Shown here: piece by piece, positions 32,739 through 41,480 of the stretch
How positions within the stretch are numbered: the first letter of the stretch is position 1
How the letters are laid out: each line of letters starts with the position of its first letter
Program-made: the position numbers and the translations under genes
Assembly: GCA_046350055.1 (NCBI GenBank)
Contig: JAXMBC010000001.1
Coordinates: forward strand, 4,836,001-4,900,000
DNA: 64,000 nt
Direction: 5' to 3'
Source: JAEUIE01 sp046350055
GTDB lineage: Bacteria > Planctomycetota > Planctomycetia > Gemmatales > HRBIN36
Notes under the pieces: model-generated
The model's database searches: none
What the model saw: only the letters and a program-made list of their open reading frames with translations
Told to the model about the DNA's origin: nothing

Positions 32739-32915
32739 TTGATGTGGCACTGCTTTAGGTACTCCTCAAGCAGTGCAGGCAGAGTCTTTGCACGCTCCAG
32801 CACTGCTTAGCGAATACGCGAAGCAGTGCCACAGGTAGTCGGTTACTTCAAAGCAGTGCCACCCGGCCTGGCAGTGGCACATGGGTTGTGATTTCAAAGC
32901 AGTGCTACCCGGCTA
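32739..32915. repeat. REP-like element, copy 2, with extra partial unit
   Basis: 32739-32868 repeats copy 1 with about two changes over 130 bases, including both hairpins. A further partial unit TTCAAAGCAGTGCTACCCGG follows near 32892-32911. Together with the trailer copy and hairpin it accounts for the non-coding stretch 32574-32917. Confidence 0.8.
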
Positions 32916-32917
32916 CC

Positions 32918-33187
32918 TCACTTCAAAAACGCTAGCACCACACCGAGCACCGTTGTTCCAACAATCCAACCCAGGGTTAACGCTTTTGGGGCTTTCGTAC
33001 GATACATTAGGATGCCAAGAAACCAACCGGCCAAGACAATCAATATTCCCGCCCTATTAACGTATATCGGTGCTCTGCCATAGGTAGAGTTGCCACCAAA
33101 ATGCGAAGCACTCCAAAGTGCCCCCCACGTGACACAAACGGCAATGACTCCTCCAACGGTAAACCTGAAACAACCGCGGGTTCTCAT
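32918..33187 (-). CDS. Small membrane protein (89 residues)
   Basis: An 89-residue protein with about three membrane segments (GGVIAVCVTWGALWSASHFGG; AGILIVLAGWFLGILMY; TLGWIVGTTVLGVVLAFLK). Its ATG is preceded by AAGG seven bases upstream, and that AAGG lies inside the 16S relic. It starts 12 bases after the stop of the DUF2442 gene. No family is recognised. It is placed between the duplicated 16S parts. Confidence 0.6.
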   Translation of the reverse strand: MRTRGCFRFTVGGVIAVCVTWGALWSASHFGGNSTYGRAPIYVNRAGILIVLAGWFLGILMYRTKAPKALTLGWIVGTTVLGVVLAFLK

Positions 33188-33190
33188 ACA

Positions 33191-33235
33191 GTTACCTTGT
33201 TACAACTTAGTCCCCATCAAAAGTTTCGCCTTGAA
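33191..33235 (-). pseudogene. Relic of a second 16S rRNA 3' end
   Basis: The first 42 bases agree with the true 16S sequence at 34006-34047 at 39 positions (GTTACCTTGTTAC…AAGTTTCGCC on the plus strand). It is the ~1492 region of 16S. The terminal anti-Shine-Dalgarno part is missing. The relic now codes the last ~9 residues (KLLMGTKL) and stop codon of the DUF2442 gene. Confidence 0.8.
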
Positions 33236-33475
33236 TGCTTGGCATAGTTCGAGGAGCGCTTCGGGAGCGAAGTCGGCGCCGTTGGGCCAGGTGATGGTGC
33301 CAGTTTCGGCATTGAGTTCTACCTGAGCAAAGTAGTCGGGGTTTTGCAGGGGAACGAAGACGAGACCGGAAAGAAGTGGCGTAAGATTCACTTCGCCTTC
33401 GTACCCATTGTTGAAACGGAGCCAGAGGTTGTGCGGGCCTGTTAGCTTTATGGCGGTGATGCGGAGGATTTTCAT
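33200..33475 (-). CDS. DUF2442 protein, fused to a 16S rRNA remnant at its end
   Basis: A 91-residue protein. ITAIKLTGPHNLWLRFNNGYEGEVNL, FAQVELNAETGTITWPNGADFAPEALLEL is a clear DUF2442 domain. This family often sits beside DUF4160 proteins and the pair has been suggested to be a toxin-antitoxin module. Here the domain is intact, but the last ~14 residues (…CQAFKAKLLMGTKL) extend past the usual end and are encoded by the 16S relic. ATG 33475 overlaps nothing upstream; a short GAGGTG precedes it. The partner upstream is broken. Confidence 0.75.
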   Translation of the reverse strand: MKILRITAIKLTGPHNLWLRFNNGYEGEVNLTPLLSGLVFVPLQNPDYFAQVELNAETGTITWPNGADFAPEALLELCQAFKAKLLMGTKL

Positions 33476-33483
33476 ATTCACCT

Positions 33484-33743
33484 CTAGTCCAAGGACGGCA
33501 CAGGGTTCAGTGGTTGGCCGCTTAGAGCTAGGTCCCAATCCACTCGAAGTTCCGCCTGGTGCTGATCCAGCCATTCCTGCACCAGGTTGGCAGCTCGCCT
33601 GGGAATGCTGCCTGCCATGACTTTACCTGTGGCAATCACAATCACAACCTAATCATTGCCATAGAAAGCATGGAATGGGGAGGCGCATGATCCTTGTAGT
33701 ACAAGTAGATAGCAATGCCGTAAAATCGGAAGACACAAGCCAT
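33484..33743 (-). pseudogene. Broken DUF4160 gene
   Basis: The minus strand from ATG 33743 reads MACVFRFYGIAIYLYYKDHAPPH, the DUF4160 N-terminus with its HxPPH motif. Directly after PPH one base is missing (the expected FHAFYGND continues in another frame), and in that frame TAG follows GND. The remainder VVIVIATGKVMAGSIPRRAANL, LVQEWLDQHQAELRVDW is still readable to the stop at 33484. Length is one base short of a full frame, consistent with a single -1 deletion plus a nonsense change. The upstream partner of DUF2442 is therefore dead. Confidence 0.8.
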
Positions 33744-33844
33744 TGTAAATCCTGAATTCCGACGCAGATATTATAGCAAAAGGTTGGGAGTCGCCGCGCG
33801 ATCCACCCCAGCTTGAAGAGCCGGGACTAAATGAGCAAACGCAA

Positions 33845-33970
33845 CAACCCCTCGTTACTTTCGTAACGAGGGGCTGTTGGTTTTATCAATAAGGTGAAGA
33901 GAGGAGAACAAGAGGTACTGTGGTACCTGTGGGATCTTTCCCACTCCGAAGAGTGGAATAAGGATTCCTT
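33845..33970 (-). terminator. 16S rRNA 3' trailer with two hairpins and terminator
   Basis: Just past the mature 16S end comes CCACTC-CGAA-GAGTGG on the plus strand (33949-33964), which is a C(UUCG)G tetraloop hairpin in the RNA. Then the segment shared with 32696-32738, and a hairpin with stem CCCCTCGTTAC/GTAACGAGGGG (near 33848-33874). The next gene downstream is the broken DUF4160, so 16S ends here with no spacer tRNA or 23S. Confidence 0.7.
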
Positions 33971-35471
<1,501 letters not shown>

Positions 35472-35725
35472 TTTTATTGAAGCACTGACGTCCCTGCCGA
35501 AGCAGAACCGCCAGCGTTCATCAGCTTGTGAAAGCTCGATCTTGCATTACATACATTTCGCCGACTCAACTGATAACTCACGTTGAACTAATTAAGGTTC
35601 CTGTGTGCAAGTACACACAGGGATAAGGTTCAGCTGAACTACCAGTCGCCCGGCAATCACAGCCTCCCCTTGGCTCCTCTCTCACCAAATTGTCAAAGAA
35701 CAGTGACTCTCAATAAGAGTCAAGG
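35472..35725 (-). promoter_or_regulatory. 16S leader with boxA-like antitermination signal
   Basis: Reading toward the 16S gene: a hairpin GACTCT/AGAGTC (35705-35721), then TGTTCTTTGACAATTTGG (complement of ~35685-35702), which matches the E. coli rrn leader boxA region TGCTCTTTAACAATTT at most bases. Further on are a hairpin CCTGTGTG/CACACAGG (35608-35630 region) and a small CTGC-TTCG-GCAG hairpin at 35494-35505. The order stem, boxA, is that of rrn antitermination sites. I found no confident promoter between the leader and 35878. Confidence 0.6.
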
Positions 35726-35878
35726 TTGTGCCTTTCGGCAAGACCATAGATGCAGTGTATGACAAAAGGATTCAGAAGTTTTTGACCAGACTCTAGCAGC
35801 AGGCCGGACTTGGATGCAAGTGCTTGCTATCATTACCTTTACGGCGCGTGCGAAATTGCAATAATCGCACTGTAAATC

Positions 35879-37570
35879 TCAATACCCAATAGCCATGCCG
35901 TCCTTTCGGGGTTCGCTGCCACCGTGGAGCATTCCCGTTTCGGGGTGAATGAGGATACCCTGGTATCCACCACCATTCCTCGCGACCCGCTGCACCACGT
36001 GGCCACGGCGTTCCAATTCTTTGAGGATGGCATCGGGAATACCAGGCTCGGCTTGCACAGTTCCGCCGTTCGCAGCCATCGCCTTACCCGTAGGCGTGGC
36101 TGACCCGACGTGTTCGAGCCTGGGGTACGCCCCAGCTGCCTGTACATTCATCCCGAAGTCGATCATGTTGACAACCACCTCTACCTGTCCCTGTGGCTGC
36201 ATATCGCCACCCATGCAACCAAAGCAGAACCAGGGCTTGTTATCCTTGAGAACGAAGCCGGGGATGATGGTGTGGAAGGGTCGCTTGTGTGGCTCCAGTT
36301 TGTTGGGGTGCGCAGGGTCGAGGGCGAACAGGCAACCGCGGTTCTGGAGGGCAAAGCCAAGATCGTTGGGTACGCGGCCCGAGCCGAAGCCGTTGTAATT
36401 GCTCTGAATCAGCGAGACGCAGTTGCGATCCTTATCGACGACGGTGAGATAGACGGTATCGCTCTGGCCAAGCTTGGGGTCACCATGATCGACTTTGGTC
36501 ATCGCTTTGTTCATGTCAATGAGTTGCCTGCGGCTGCTGGCGTAAGTCTTCGAGACGAGTTCCTTCACAGGCACCTTGGCAAACTCGGGATCGGTGTAGT
36601 AGCGAGCCCGGTCGGCATAGGCCAGCTTCTTGGCTTCCAGGAACACATGCCAATAGTCAGCGCTGCCGGGGCCCATCTTCTTGAGATCGTAGGCTTCGAG
36701 AGTGTTGAGCATTTGCAGCGCAGCGATCCCCTGCCCCGGTGGCGGGATGGCACACACGGTGTAACCTCGGTACGTGGTGGTGACAGGTTCGACCCAGCTG
36801 GCAGCGGTGTCGTCGAAGTCTTTCTGAGAGAACAAGCCACCTACAGCTTGAGAGCACTTCACGATCTTGGCAGAGATGGGCCCCTTGTAAAAGGCATCAC
36901 GACCCTTCTCGGCAATCAAACGATAACTCTTCGCCAGATTGGGATTCTTGAAGATGTCACCGGTGCGTGGAGCTCGGCCACTGGGATAGAAGGTCGATTT
37001 CAGGGGATTCGTTTCGGCTGTAGCGTTGCGTGTAACAAGCCGCTCACCAGCCCGCCAATAGCCTGCAATGACCGGGGAGACAGGGAAGCCTTGCTCAGCG
37101 TATTCGATAGTAGGCTGTAATACATCCTTCATCTGCAGCTTGCCCCACTTTCTGTGAAGCACTTCCCAGCCATCGACGCACCCGGGAACAGACCAACTGA
37201 GCGGGCCGCTGGTGGGGATGTCCTTCAAACCCTTCTTCTGAAAGTAGTCGAGAGTCGCTGCATAGGGAGCCCGGCCACTGGCGTTCAGACCGTAGAGTTT
37301 CTGCTCCGTGGCGTCCCAGACCAGGGCGAACAGATCACCGCCGATACCACAGGACATGGGTTCCATCAGGCCCAGTGCCGCGTTGGTGGCAATGGCCGCA
37401 TCCATGGCGGAGCCGCCACGTTTGAGGATATCGAGACCAATCTGAGCAGCGAGCGGCTGCCCGGTGGCCACCATGCCATGCGGAGCGATGGTGGGCGAGC
37501 GGGGCCAGTCGGTGGTCTGGGAATGCAACGCTGCGGTACAGAGGACGAGAAGGACGATGGCGAGACGCAT
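35879..37570 (-). CDS. ggt: Gamma-glutamyltransferase (exported)
   Basis: A protein of about 563 residues with a signal peptide (MRLAIVLLVLCTAALHS). It cleaves gamma-glutamyl bonds of glutathione in the periplasm. Motifs: GGSAMDAAIATNAALGLMEPMSCGIGGDLF (substrate-binding/large subunit), and the autoprocessing Thr in QSDTVYLTVVDKD, where other enzymes have TTH. That Thr becomes the N-terminal nucleophile of the small subunit, which continues to GGGYQGILIHPETG. The ATG at 37570 is set by homology to the signal peptide. Its first ~115 bases are repeated at 40.0-40.1 kb. Confidence 0.88.
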   Translation of the reverse strand: MRLAIVLLVLCTAALHSQTTDWPRSPTIAPHGMVATGQPLAAQIGLDILKRGGSAMDAAIATNAALGLMEPMSCGIGGDLFALVWDATEQKLYGLNASGRAPYAATLDYFQKKGLKDIPTSGPLSWSVPGCVDGWEVLHRKWGKLQMKDVLQPTIEYAEQGFPVSPVIAGYWRAGERLVTRNATAETNPLKSTFYPSGRAPRTGDIFKNPNLAKSYRLIAEKGRDAFYKGPISAKIVKCSQAVGGLFSQKDFDDTAASWVEPVTTTYRGYTVCAIPPPGQGIAALQMLNTLEAYDLKKMGPGSADYWHVFLEAKKLAYADRARYYTDPEFAKVPVKELVSKTYASSRRQLIDMNKAMTKVDHGDPKLGQSDTVYLTVVDKDRNCVSLIQSNYNGFGSGRVPNDLGFALQNRGCLFALDPAHPNKLEPHKRPFHTIIPGFVLKDNKPWFCFGCMGGDMQPQGQVEVVVNMIDFGMNVQAAGAYPRLEHVGSATPTGKAMAANGGTVQAEPGIPDAILKELERRGHVVQRVARNGGGYQGILIHPETGMLHGGSEPRKDGMAIGY

Positions 37571-37636
37571 GAGAATCACTCGGCTGTGCAATGGTGGCAG
37601 CATAACCGAGATTTCGAAATGAATCCATCAAGTATT
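37457..37636 (-). repeat. 180-bp direct repeat, copy 1 (5' end of ggt and upstream)
   Basis: 37457-37636 aligns without gaps to 40015-40194 in the same orientation, at about 90 percent identity, including the start codon and signal peptide. The two copies flank a 2.4-kb block with the FkbM and GT4 genes. Differences in copy 2 are mainly G to A on the plus strand. Confidence 0.9.
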
Positions 37637-37748
37637 TAACCTTCGCCACGAAGAGTCGTGAACTCATTGCGTTGCAACGCTTGTTTGACTAGATGTGCAA
37701 GGTAGTCGATGGGACAGGTTCTATTTGGACGATTCCTTATCGTAACAT

Positions 37749-38816
37749 TTAAGGCATCTGCCAATGGTCAGGAACAGTGATTTGGTTCGAAAGCAGCCAC
37801 TGCATGACTTCGAAATATTTGACCACCATTGGCTGAGTGGAAAATCGCTCAACAGCTTCCTGCCTGCAACGCTCTCGCGATATGGATGCCAATTCATTTA
37901 ATTTCCCGGCCAGAATCTCGATATTGTTTGAAAGAAAACCCGTGACTCCCTCCTCAATAATAAATGGCAATTCTCCTCGAGAACATGCCAAAACAGGAGT
38001 GCCACAAGCTAGTGCTTCAATCGTGACAATCCCGAACGGCTCGTCCCATTGCACCGGATTAATCAAAGCGATCGCACCACCGAGGTGTTGTTGCTTTTGC
38101 TGATCATTCATCTCGCCAAAATAGACAACGTGATATCCATCGATGTGAGGTTTGACCTCCTTTTGAAAGTACTCCTCGCCACCTGGCTCATTGCTGATAT
38201 TTCCAGCCAAGTGCAGAGGAATGCCCGCCATCCTTGCAATCTGGATGGCCTCTTTCACGCCTTTATTCGCAGTCAGTCGGCCTAAAAATGCGAGGTAGTG
38301 TGGAGACTGCGGCTTCTCATGAAATGAGAATCGACTCACATTCGTGGCATTGTGAATGGGACGCCAGTTTCCCCATGCACGGTGAGCCAGAGTCATGTTC
38401 TGGCCACACGCACTGAGCACCAGCTTTCCACGGCAGTGTGCCTTCAGATATGCCACCTGATCATCGCGTATCGGATTCTGGAAAAGATAATGAATAGGAA
38501 TGGAGGATTGCAGTGCAGGTTTGAGGTAATCCAATCGGCCAACTGCATGCAGAATATCGAAGTGCGGTAACAGACGTCGGAGTTGTCTGCGAAATTGCCA
38601 CTTCACCCAGCCTCTCTTGAGCTTGTTCATGCCAAGCGTCGATTGATATCCGATCACGTGCCCTTTGATTTTTGAGTCAGGGTGCCCCAGCAGTGTGATG
38701 TCGTAGCCACGATCAGCAAGACCGTCCAATGCTTCAAACAAGACACGCTCCGTGCCACCATAGCCCTTGGGTGGCACAGGAATATGAGGGTCGGCAATGG
38801 CAAGCAGTTTGGGCAT
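37749..38816 (-). CDS. GT4-family glycosyltransferase
   Basis: A 355-residue GT-B retaining glycosyltransferase. The N-terminus IADPHIPVPPKGYGGTERVLFEAL shows the acceptor-domain Gly loop. The donor-site motif is FGIVTIEALACGTPVLACSRGELPFII, with Glu in the E(X7)E position. It probably adds a hexose to a surface lipid-linked glycan. No signal peptide. It lies 6 bases after the FkbM methyltransferase gene, same strand, so they form one operon lying between the two copies of the 180-bp repeat. Confidence 0.88.
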   Translation of the reverse strand: MPKLLAIADPHIPVPPKGYGGTERVLFEALDGLADRGYDITLLGHPDSKIKGHVIGYQSTLGMNKLKRGWVKWQFRRQLRRLLPHFDILHAVGRLDYLKPALQSSIPIHYLFQNPIRDDQVAYLKAHCRGKLVLSACGQNMTLAHRAWGNWRPIHNATNVSRFSFHEKPQSPHYLAFLGRLTANKGVKEAIQIARMAGIPLHLAGNISNEPGGEEYFQKEVKPHIDGYHVVYFGEMNDQQKQQHLGGAIALINPVQWDEPFGIVTIEALACGTPVLACSRGELPFIIEEGVTGFLSNNIEILAGKLNELASISRERCRQEAVERFSTQPMVVKYFEVMQWLLSNQITVPDHWQMP

Positions 38817-38822
38817 TGATTA

Positions 38823-39617
38823 TTAGCCCCAATTCTCGGTTGTGAGCACTGGCTGGGGCATGTAAGGTGAATCTGCTCTGATAAACAACAGGTCGCTTTG
38901 CCAGAGTACACCATCTTTGCGACGTATTTGACTGCAGAAATCAACCAGTTTGAAGTTTCGTTCAGTCATGAACTGAATTACTTCCGCAACCAAAGGTGCT
39001 CCACGATTGATTGGAATAAAGCTAACCTCCATTAACACGACATGCGCTTCTGACAATTTCTTGCTGGCACCTTGTAGCACTTCTAACTCGTAGCCCTGAA
39101 CGTCTAACTTGATCAAGTCAACCTTTCGTATTTCTTCGTCGAGCAATGAATCAAGAGTGACCAACTCTTTCTCAACTACTTGTCGCTGATAAGGGCTCTG
39201 CTCTTCAAACACGCTGCTTCCGGTTGACATTTCTACAAACTGAACTTTCGTTCCCGATTCAGCGCCTAATAGTGCAATTCTAAAGTCCACCCAAGCTTTT
39301 GAGTTCTGCTTAAGTTGATTAAGAATCACTCGTTTGCTATCCTGCGCCTCAATCATCATGACAAATGCTTCAGGGAAGTAGCTATGGAATTGCTGAGCCC
39401 AGTCTCCTTGAAAAGCACCAACATCAATTACAAAGCGTGGCTGGAATCCACGATTTATTAAACTCAGGTAGGTTCCCTCAATACTGGGGAAAACCGTATC
39501 TGAGAAGAGCATCTGTGGATGAGGAGGAGGGGCGAAAAACCTTGCCATGCGAGCTAACTGACGACGTGTCCCATAGGGCAATACTTTACGAATCCATGTA
39601 GCAGCTGCTCTCAGCAT
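38823..39617 (-). CDS. FkbM-family SAM-dependent methyltransferase
   Basis: A 264-residue methyltransferase of the FkbM type. FVIDVGAFQGDWAQQF is the SAM-binding motif I (DVGAxxG), DLIKLDVQGYELEVLQGA is the conserved LDVQGxE segment. Family members methylate sugars or other small hydroxyl groups in glycans and natural products. It is paired with the GT4 gene, so methylating a sugar moiety is plausible. A second FkbM protein is at 59.2-60.0 kb. Confidence 0.88.
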   Translation of the reverse strand: MLRAAATWIRKVLPYGTRRQLARMARFFAPPPHPQMLFSDTVFPSIEGTYLSLINRGFQPRFVIDVGAFQGDWAQQFHSYFPEAFVMMIEAQDSKRVILNQLKQNSKAWVDFRIALLGAESGTKVQFVEMSTGSSVFEEQSPYQRQVVEKELVTLDSLLDEEIRKVDLIKLDVQGYELEVLQGASKKLSEAHVVLMEVSFIPINRGAPLVAEVIQFMTERNFKLVDFCSQIRRKDGVLWQSDLLFIRADSPYMPQPVLTTENWG

Positions 39618-39747
39618 TATTCACTCGATTGCCGACAAGGTGTTGAATCTTCTTACGTTGTATTGTTTGCATTCTTCATATCTACTTCTTGAGCCTCGGT
39701 TTTCAGTCTTTTGCATCGTAGGCTCGAATCTCGACCAGCTCACAAAC

Positions 39748-39847
39748 TCATTCCTTCATGATACGCAGTTGTTCGACACTGGGACACTGGGTATGTAGTC
39801 GTTCAGGCATTCTTCCTCCGCGACAACCCGTGAAGCCAACAAGATGC
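39748..39847 (-). pseudogene. Fragment of a YdjM-like membrane hydrolase gene
   Basis: The minus strand reads ASRVVAEEECLNDYIPS, then after a +1 type frame change VEQLRIMKE and stop. This corresponds to GSRVAVEEGYLNEFMPT…KQLRTMK near the C-terminus of the intact protein at 41481-42224. Nothing else of the gene remains. It lies in the 39618-39996 non-coding stretch, next to the ggt relic. Confidence 0.65.
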
Positions 39848-39996
39848 ACTATAACCAACAGAACAGTTTAACCGACCATCTATATAGATAGTTGAACCTG
39901 AAGCGCCGGTAAATAGTGTGGCACGCACATCAGTGCTCGCTCCACGTCAATGGAATAGGAATGCGATAGTGGCTCTGGATGCAGATGCCTGCAGCC

Positions 39997-40128
39997 TTAA
40001 TGAGCCGCTAAAATCTGTCCGGTGGCGACCATGGCATGCGGAGCGATGGTGGGCGAGCGGGGCCAGTCGGTGGTTTGGGAATGGAGGGCAGTGGTACAAA
40101 GAACGAGAAAGACAATGGCAAGACACAT
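39997..40128 (-). pseudogene. Truncated copy of ggt, 5' end only
   Basis: From ATG 40128 it reads a signal peptide very similar to that of ggt (MCLAIVFLVLCTTALHS), DWPRSPTIAPH, then leaves the family after VATGQ and stops at 39997 (43 residues). It belongs to the 180-bp duplication (40015-40194). The full gene is 2.4 kb away at 35879-37570. Confidence 0.85.
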
Positions 40129-40194
40129 GAGAATCACTCGGCTGTGCAATGGTAGCAGCATAACCGAGATTTCGAAATAAATCCATCAAGTATT
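40015..40194 (-). repeat. 180-bp direct repeat, copy 2
   Basis: Gap-free partner of 37457-37636 in the same orientation. The left end (near 40015) breaks off abruptly inside the ggt homologue; the right end lies ~85 bases before the next gene start. There is no target-site duplication or transposase that I can see. Confidence 0.9.
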
Positions 40195-40278
40195 CGAATC
40201 ATGCTGTCACATCACGCAGCATCGCCGGTACAGGTTCCTGAAAGCAACATCTCCATAACACCTTTCAGGAGTTACCCC

Positions 40279-40803
40279 ATGTTCCGTCGCATTCTGTTCG
40301 CTGTTCTTGCTTCTCTCATCTTCACCATCGGCGTGATGGCTGAACTCAAAAGCAATGAAGAACATCACTTCGAAGCCAACTTCCCGACCAAGGCTCAGCA
40401 ACTCGTCAAACCTCTGGCGAACGGTGGCAAGGTGATAGTCCTGCGGAGCAACGATGAGGCCCGCGTGTTCATGGTAGGCACCGCATGCGTCGGCGATGGC
40501 GTACTGAACCCTGAACATACCAAGCTGCACGCCAGGGAGTTTGTTGCAGGAGCAACTGGCAACCTCAAGGAAGTCAAGGTCGTGAAAGAAGGCGAACTCA
40601 AGCTCAACGACGAAACCCGCACCGGCTATGCCACCATCATCCAGCACGAAAGTGGCTGCCATCTGTACTGGGTGACCATTGAGAACGGCAAGATCTACTT
40701 CGTCTCGGTTCAAGCCGACAGCAAGGAAGCACTCAATGAACAGACCGTCAAGCTGTTCCTCGAATCAGTCAAGATTCGCAAAGCCGAAATTGCAGCTCAG
40801 TAA
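40279..40803 (+). CDS. Exported protein of unknown function
   Basis: A 174-residue protein with signal peptide (FRRILFAVLASLIFTIGVMA). The mature part has an alpha/beta pattern with one notable Cys pair region (TACVGDGV and ESGCHLYWVT) and ends in VKIRKAEIAAQ. AGGAG lies eight bases before ATG 40279, and the upstream frame is rejected. A rho-independent terminator follows. No family recognised. Confidence 0.72.
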   Translation: MFRRILFAVLASLIFTIGVMAELKSNEEHHFEANFPTKAQQLVKPLANGGKVIVLRSNDEARVFMVGTACVGDGVLNPEHTKLHAREFVAGATGNLKEVKVVKEGELKLNDETRTGYATIIQHESGCHLYWVTIENGKIYFVSVQADSKEALNEQTVKLFLESVKIRKAEIAAQ

Positions 40804-40823
40804 TTGCAGATACCTGACGACAG

Positions 40824-40850
40824 AGTCCTGAGTCAAGTAGACTCAGGACT
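40824..40850. terminator. Bidirectional terminator
   Basis: AGTCCTGAGTC (40824-40834) and GACTCAGGACT (40840-40850) form an 11-bp stem, loop AAGTA, followed on the plus strand by GTTTCGTTTTG. It separates the convergent exported protein and DUF4287 genes. Confidence 0.75.
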
Positions 40851-40861
40851 GTTTCGTTTTG

Positions 40862-41437
40862 TTATCCAGCCAAACCATAGGCTTTCTTCAGCCAGCCGAT
40901 CAGCTCGGCATCGATCTCACTAATGTCCTCCACCCTTACCCGGTGGCTAACCATGCTGTTGAAACTGCCCGAGGCTTCCAGCCGTTTGGTGACAGGCTCG
41001 CCTTTCAGATTGATGCCGACGTCAAGCCGTGTTGCAGTAGTAGGTTGAATGAGTCCGAACTGCTTGGCACGTCGCAGACTCACATACGTCTTCTTGGGTG
41101 AAAGCTCCACATCGCTGCCAAACCGTTGAATGGCAACGATAAGTTTATCATACAGCGGTTTGAGCGCTGCTTTGGCTCCGGCATACTGGGCCGACAGCAG
41201 ATCATCACTGGCTGTATCTGTGGTTTTCAGAATATCAGGCGTCTTGAGGGCATGAGCAACCATGTTGGCGTAGCCATGCCCCAGCTCATGCTTGGTTTTG
41301 AGAAAATTGACAATCTCACCGTGCTTGACGAAGCCACTCTTTCTGGCGATGGCAATCCATTGGTCCAGCTTCTTACCGGTCTTTTCTTCCAGGTTCCGAA
41401 TCATCGATTGGTACGCGTCAGCGACTTTATCAGCCAT
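40862..41437 (-). CDS. DUF4287 / DUF5655-type protein
   Basis: A 191-residue soluble protein. The N-terminal third (MADKVADAYQSMIRNLEEKTGKKLDQWIAIAR; HELGHGYANMVAHA) is a DUF4287-type helical domain; the C-terminal two thirds (PLYDKLIVAIQRFGSDVELSPKKTYVSLRRAKQFGLIQP and beyond) match DUF5655. Such proteins are small and widespread with no assigned role; a link to protein quality or nucleic acid handling is not established. Confidence 0.8.
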   Translation of the reverse strand: MADKVADAYQSMIRNLEEKTGKKLDQWIAIARKSGFVKHGEIVNFLKTKHELGHGYANMVAHALKTPDILKTTDTASDDLLSAQYAGAKAALKPLYDKLIVAIQRFGSDVELSPKKTYVSLRRAKQFGLIQPTTATRLDVGINLKGEPVTKRLEASGSFNSMVSHRVRVEDISEIDAELIGWLKKAYGLAG

Positions 41438-41480
41438 GGCATGCTCACGATAGAAGAAGGAGCATGCAGCATACCCGGAC

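Noticed and set aside
30551..32915. Repeated palindromes considered as a CRISPR array
   Set aside because: Units are two copies with two internal hairpins, not regular repeats with unique spacers; no cas genes.
35726..35878. 16S promoter
   Set aside because: No TTGACA/TATAAT-like pair with normal spacing stood out, so none is listed although one must exist.
36110..37120. 336-residue plus-strand frame
   Set aside because: Antisense of the ggt gene, which has clear catalytic motifs.
37457..40194. Composite transposon around the FkbM/GT4 genes
   Set aside because: The bracketing direct repeat is part of ggt, with no transposase, terminal inverted repeat or target duplication seen.
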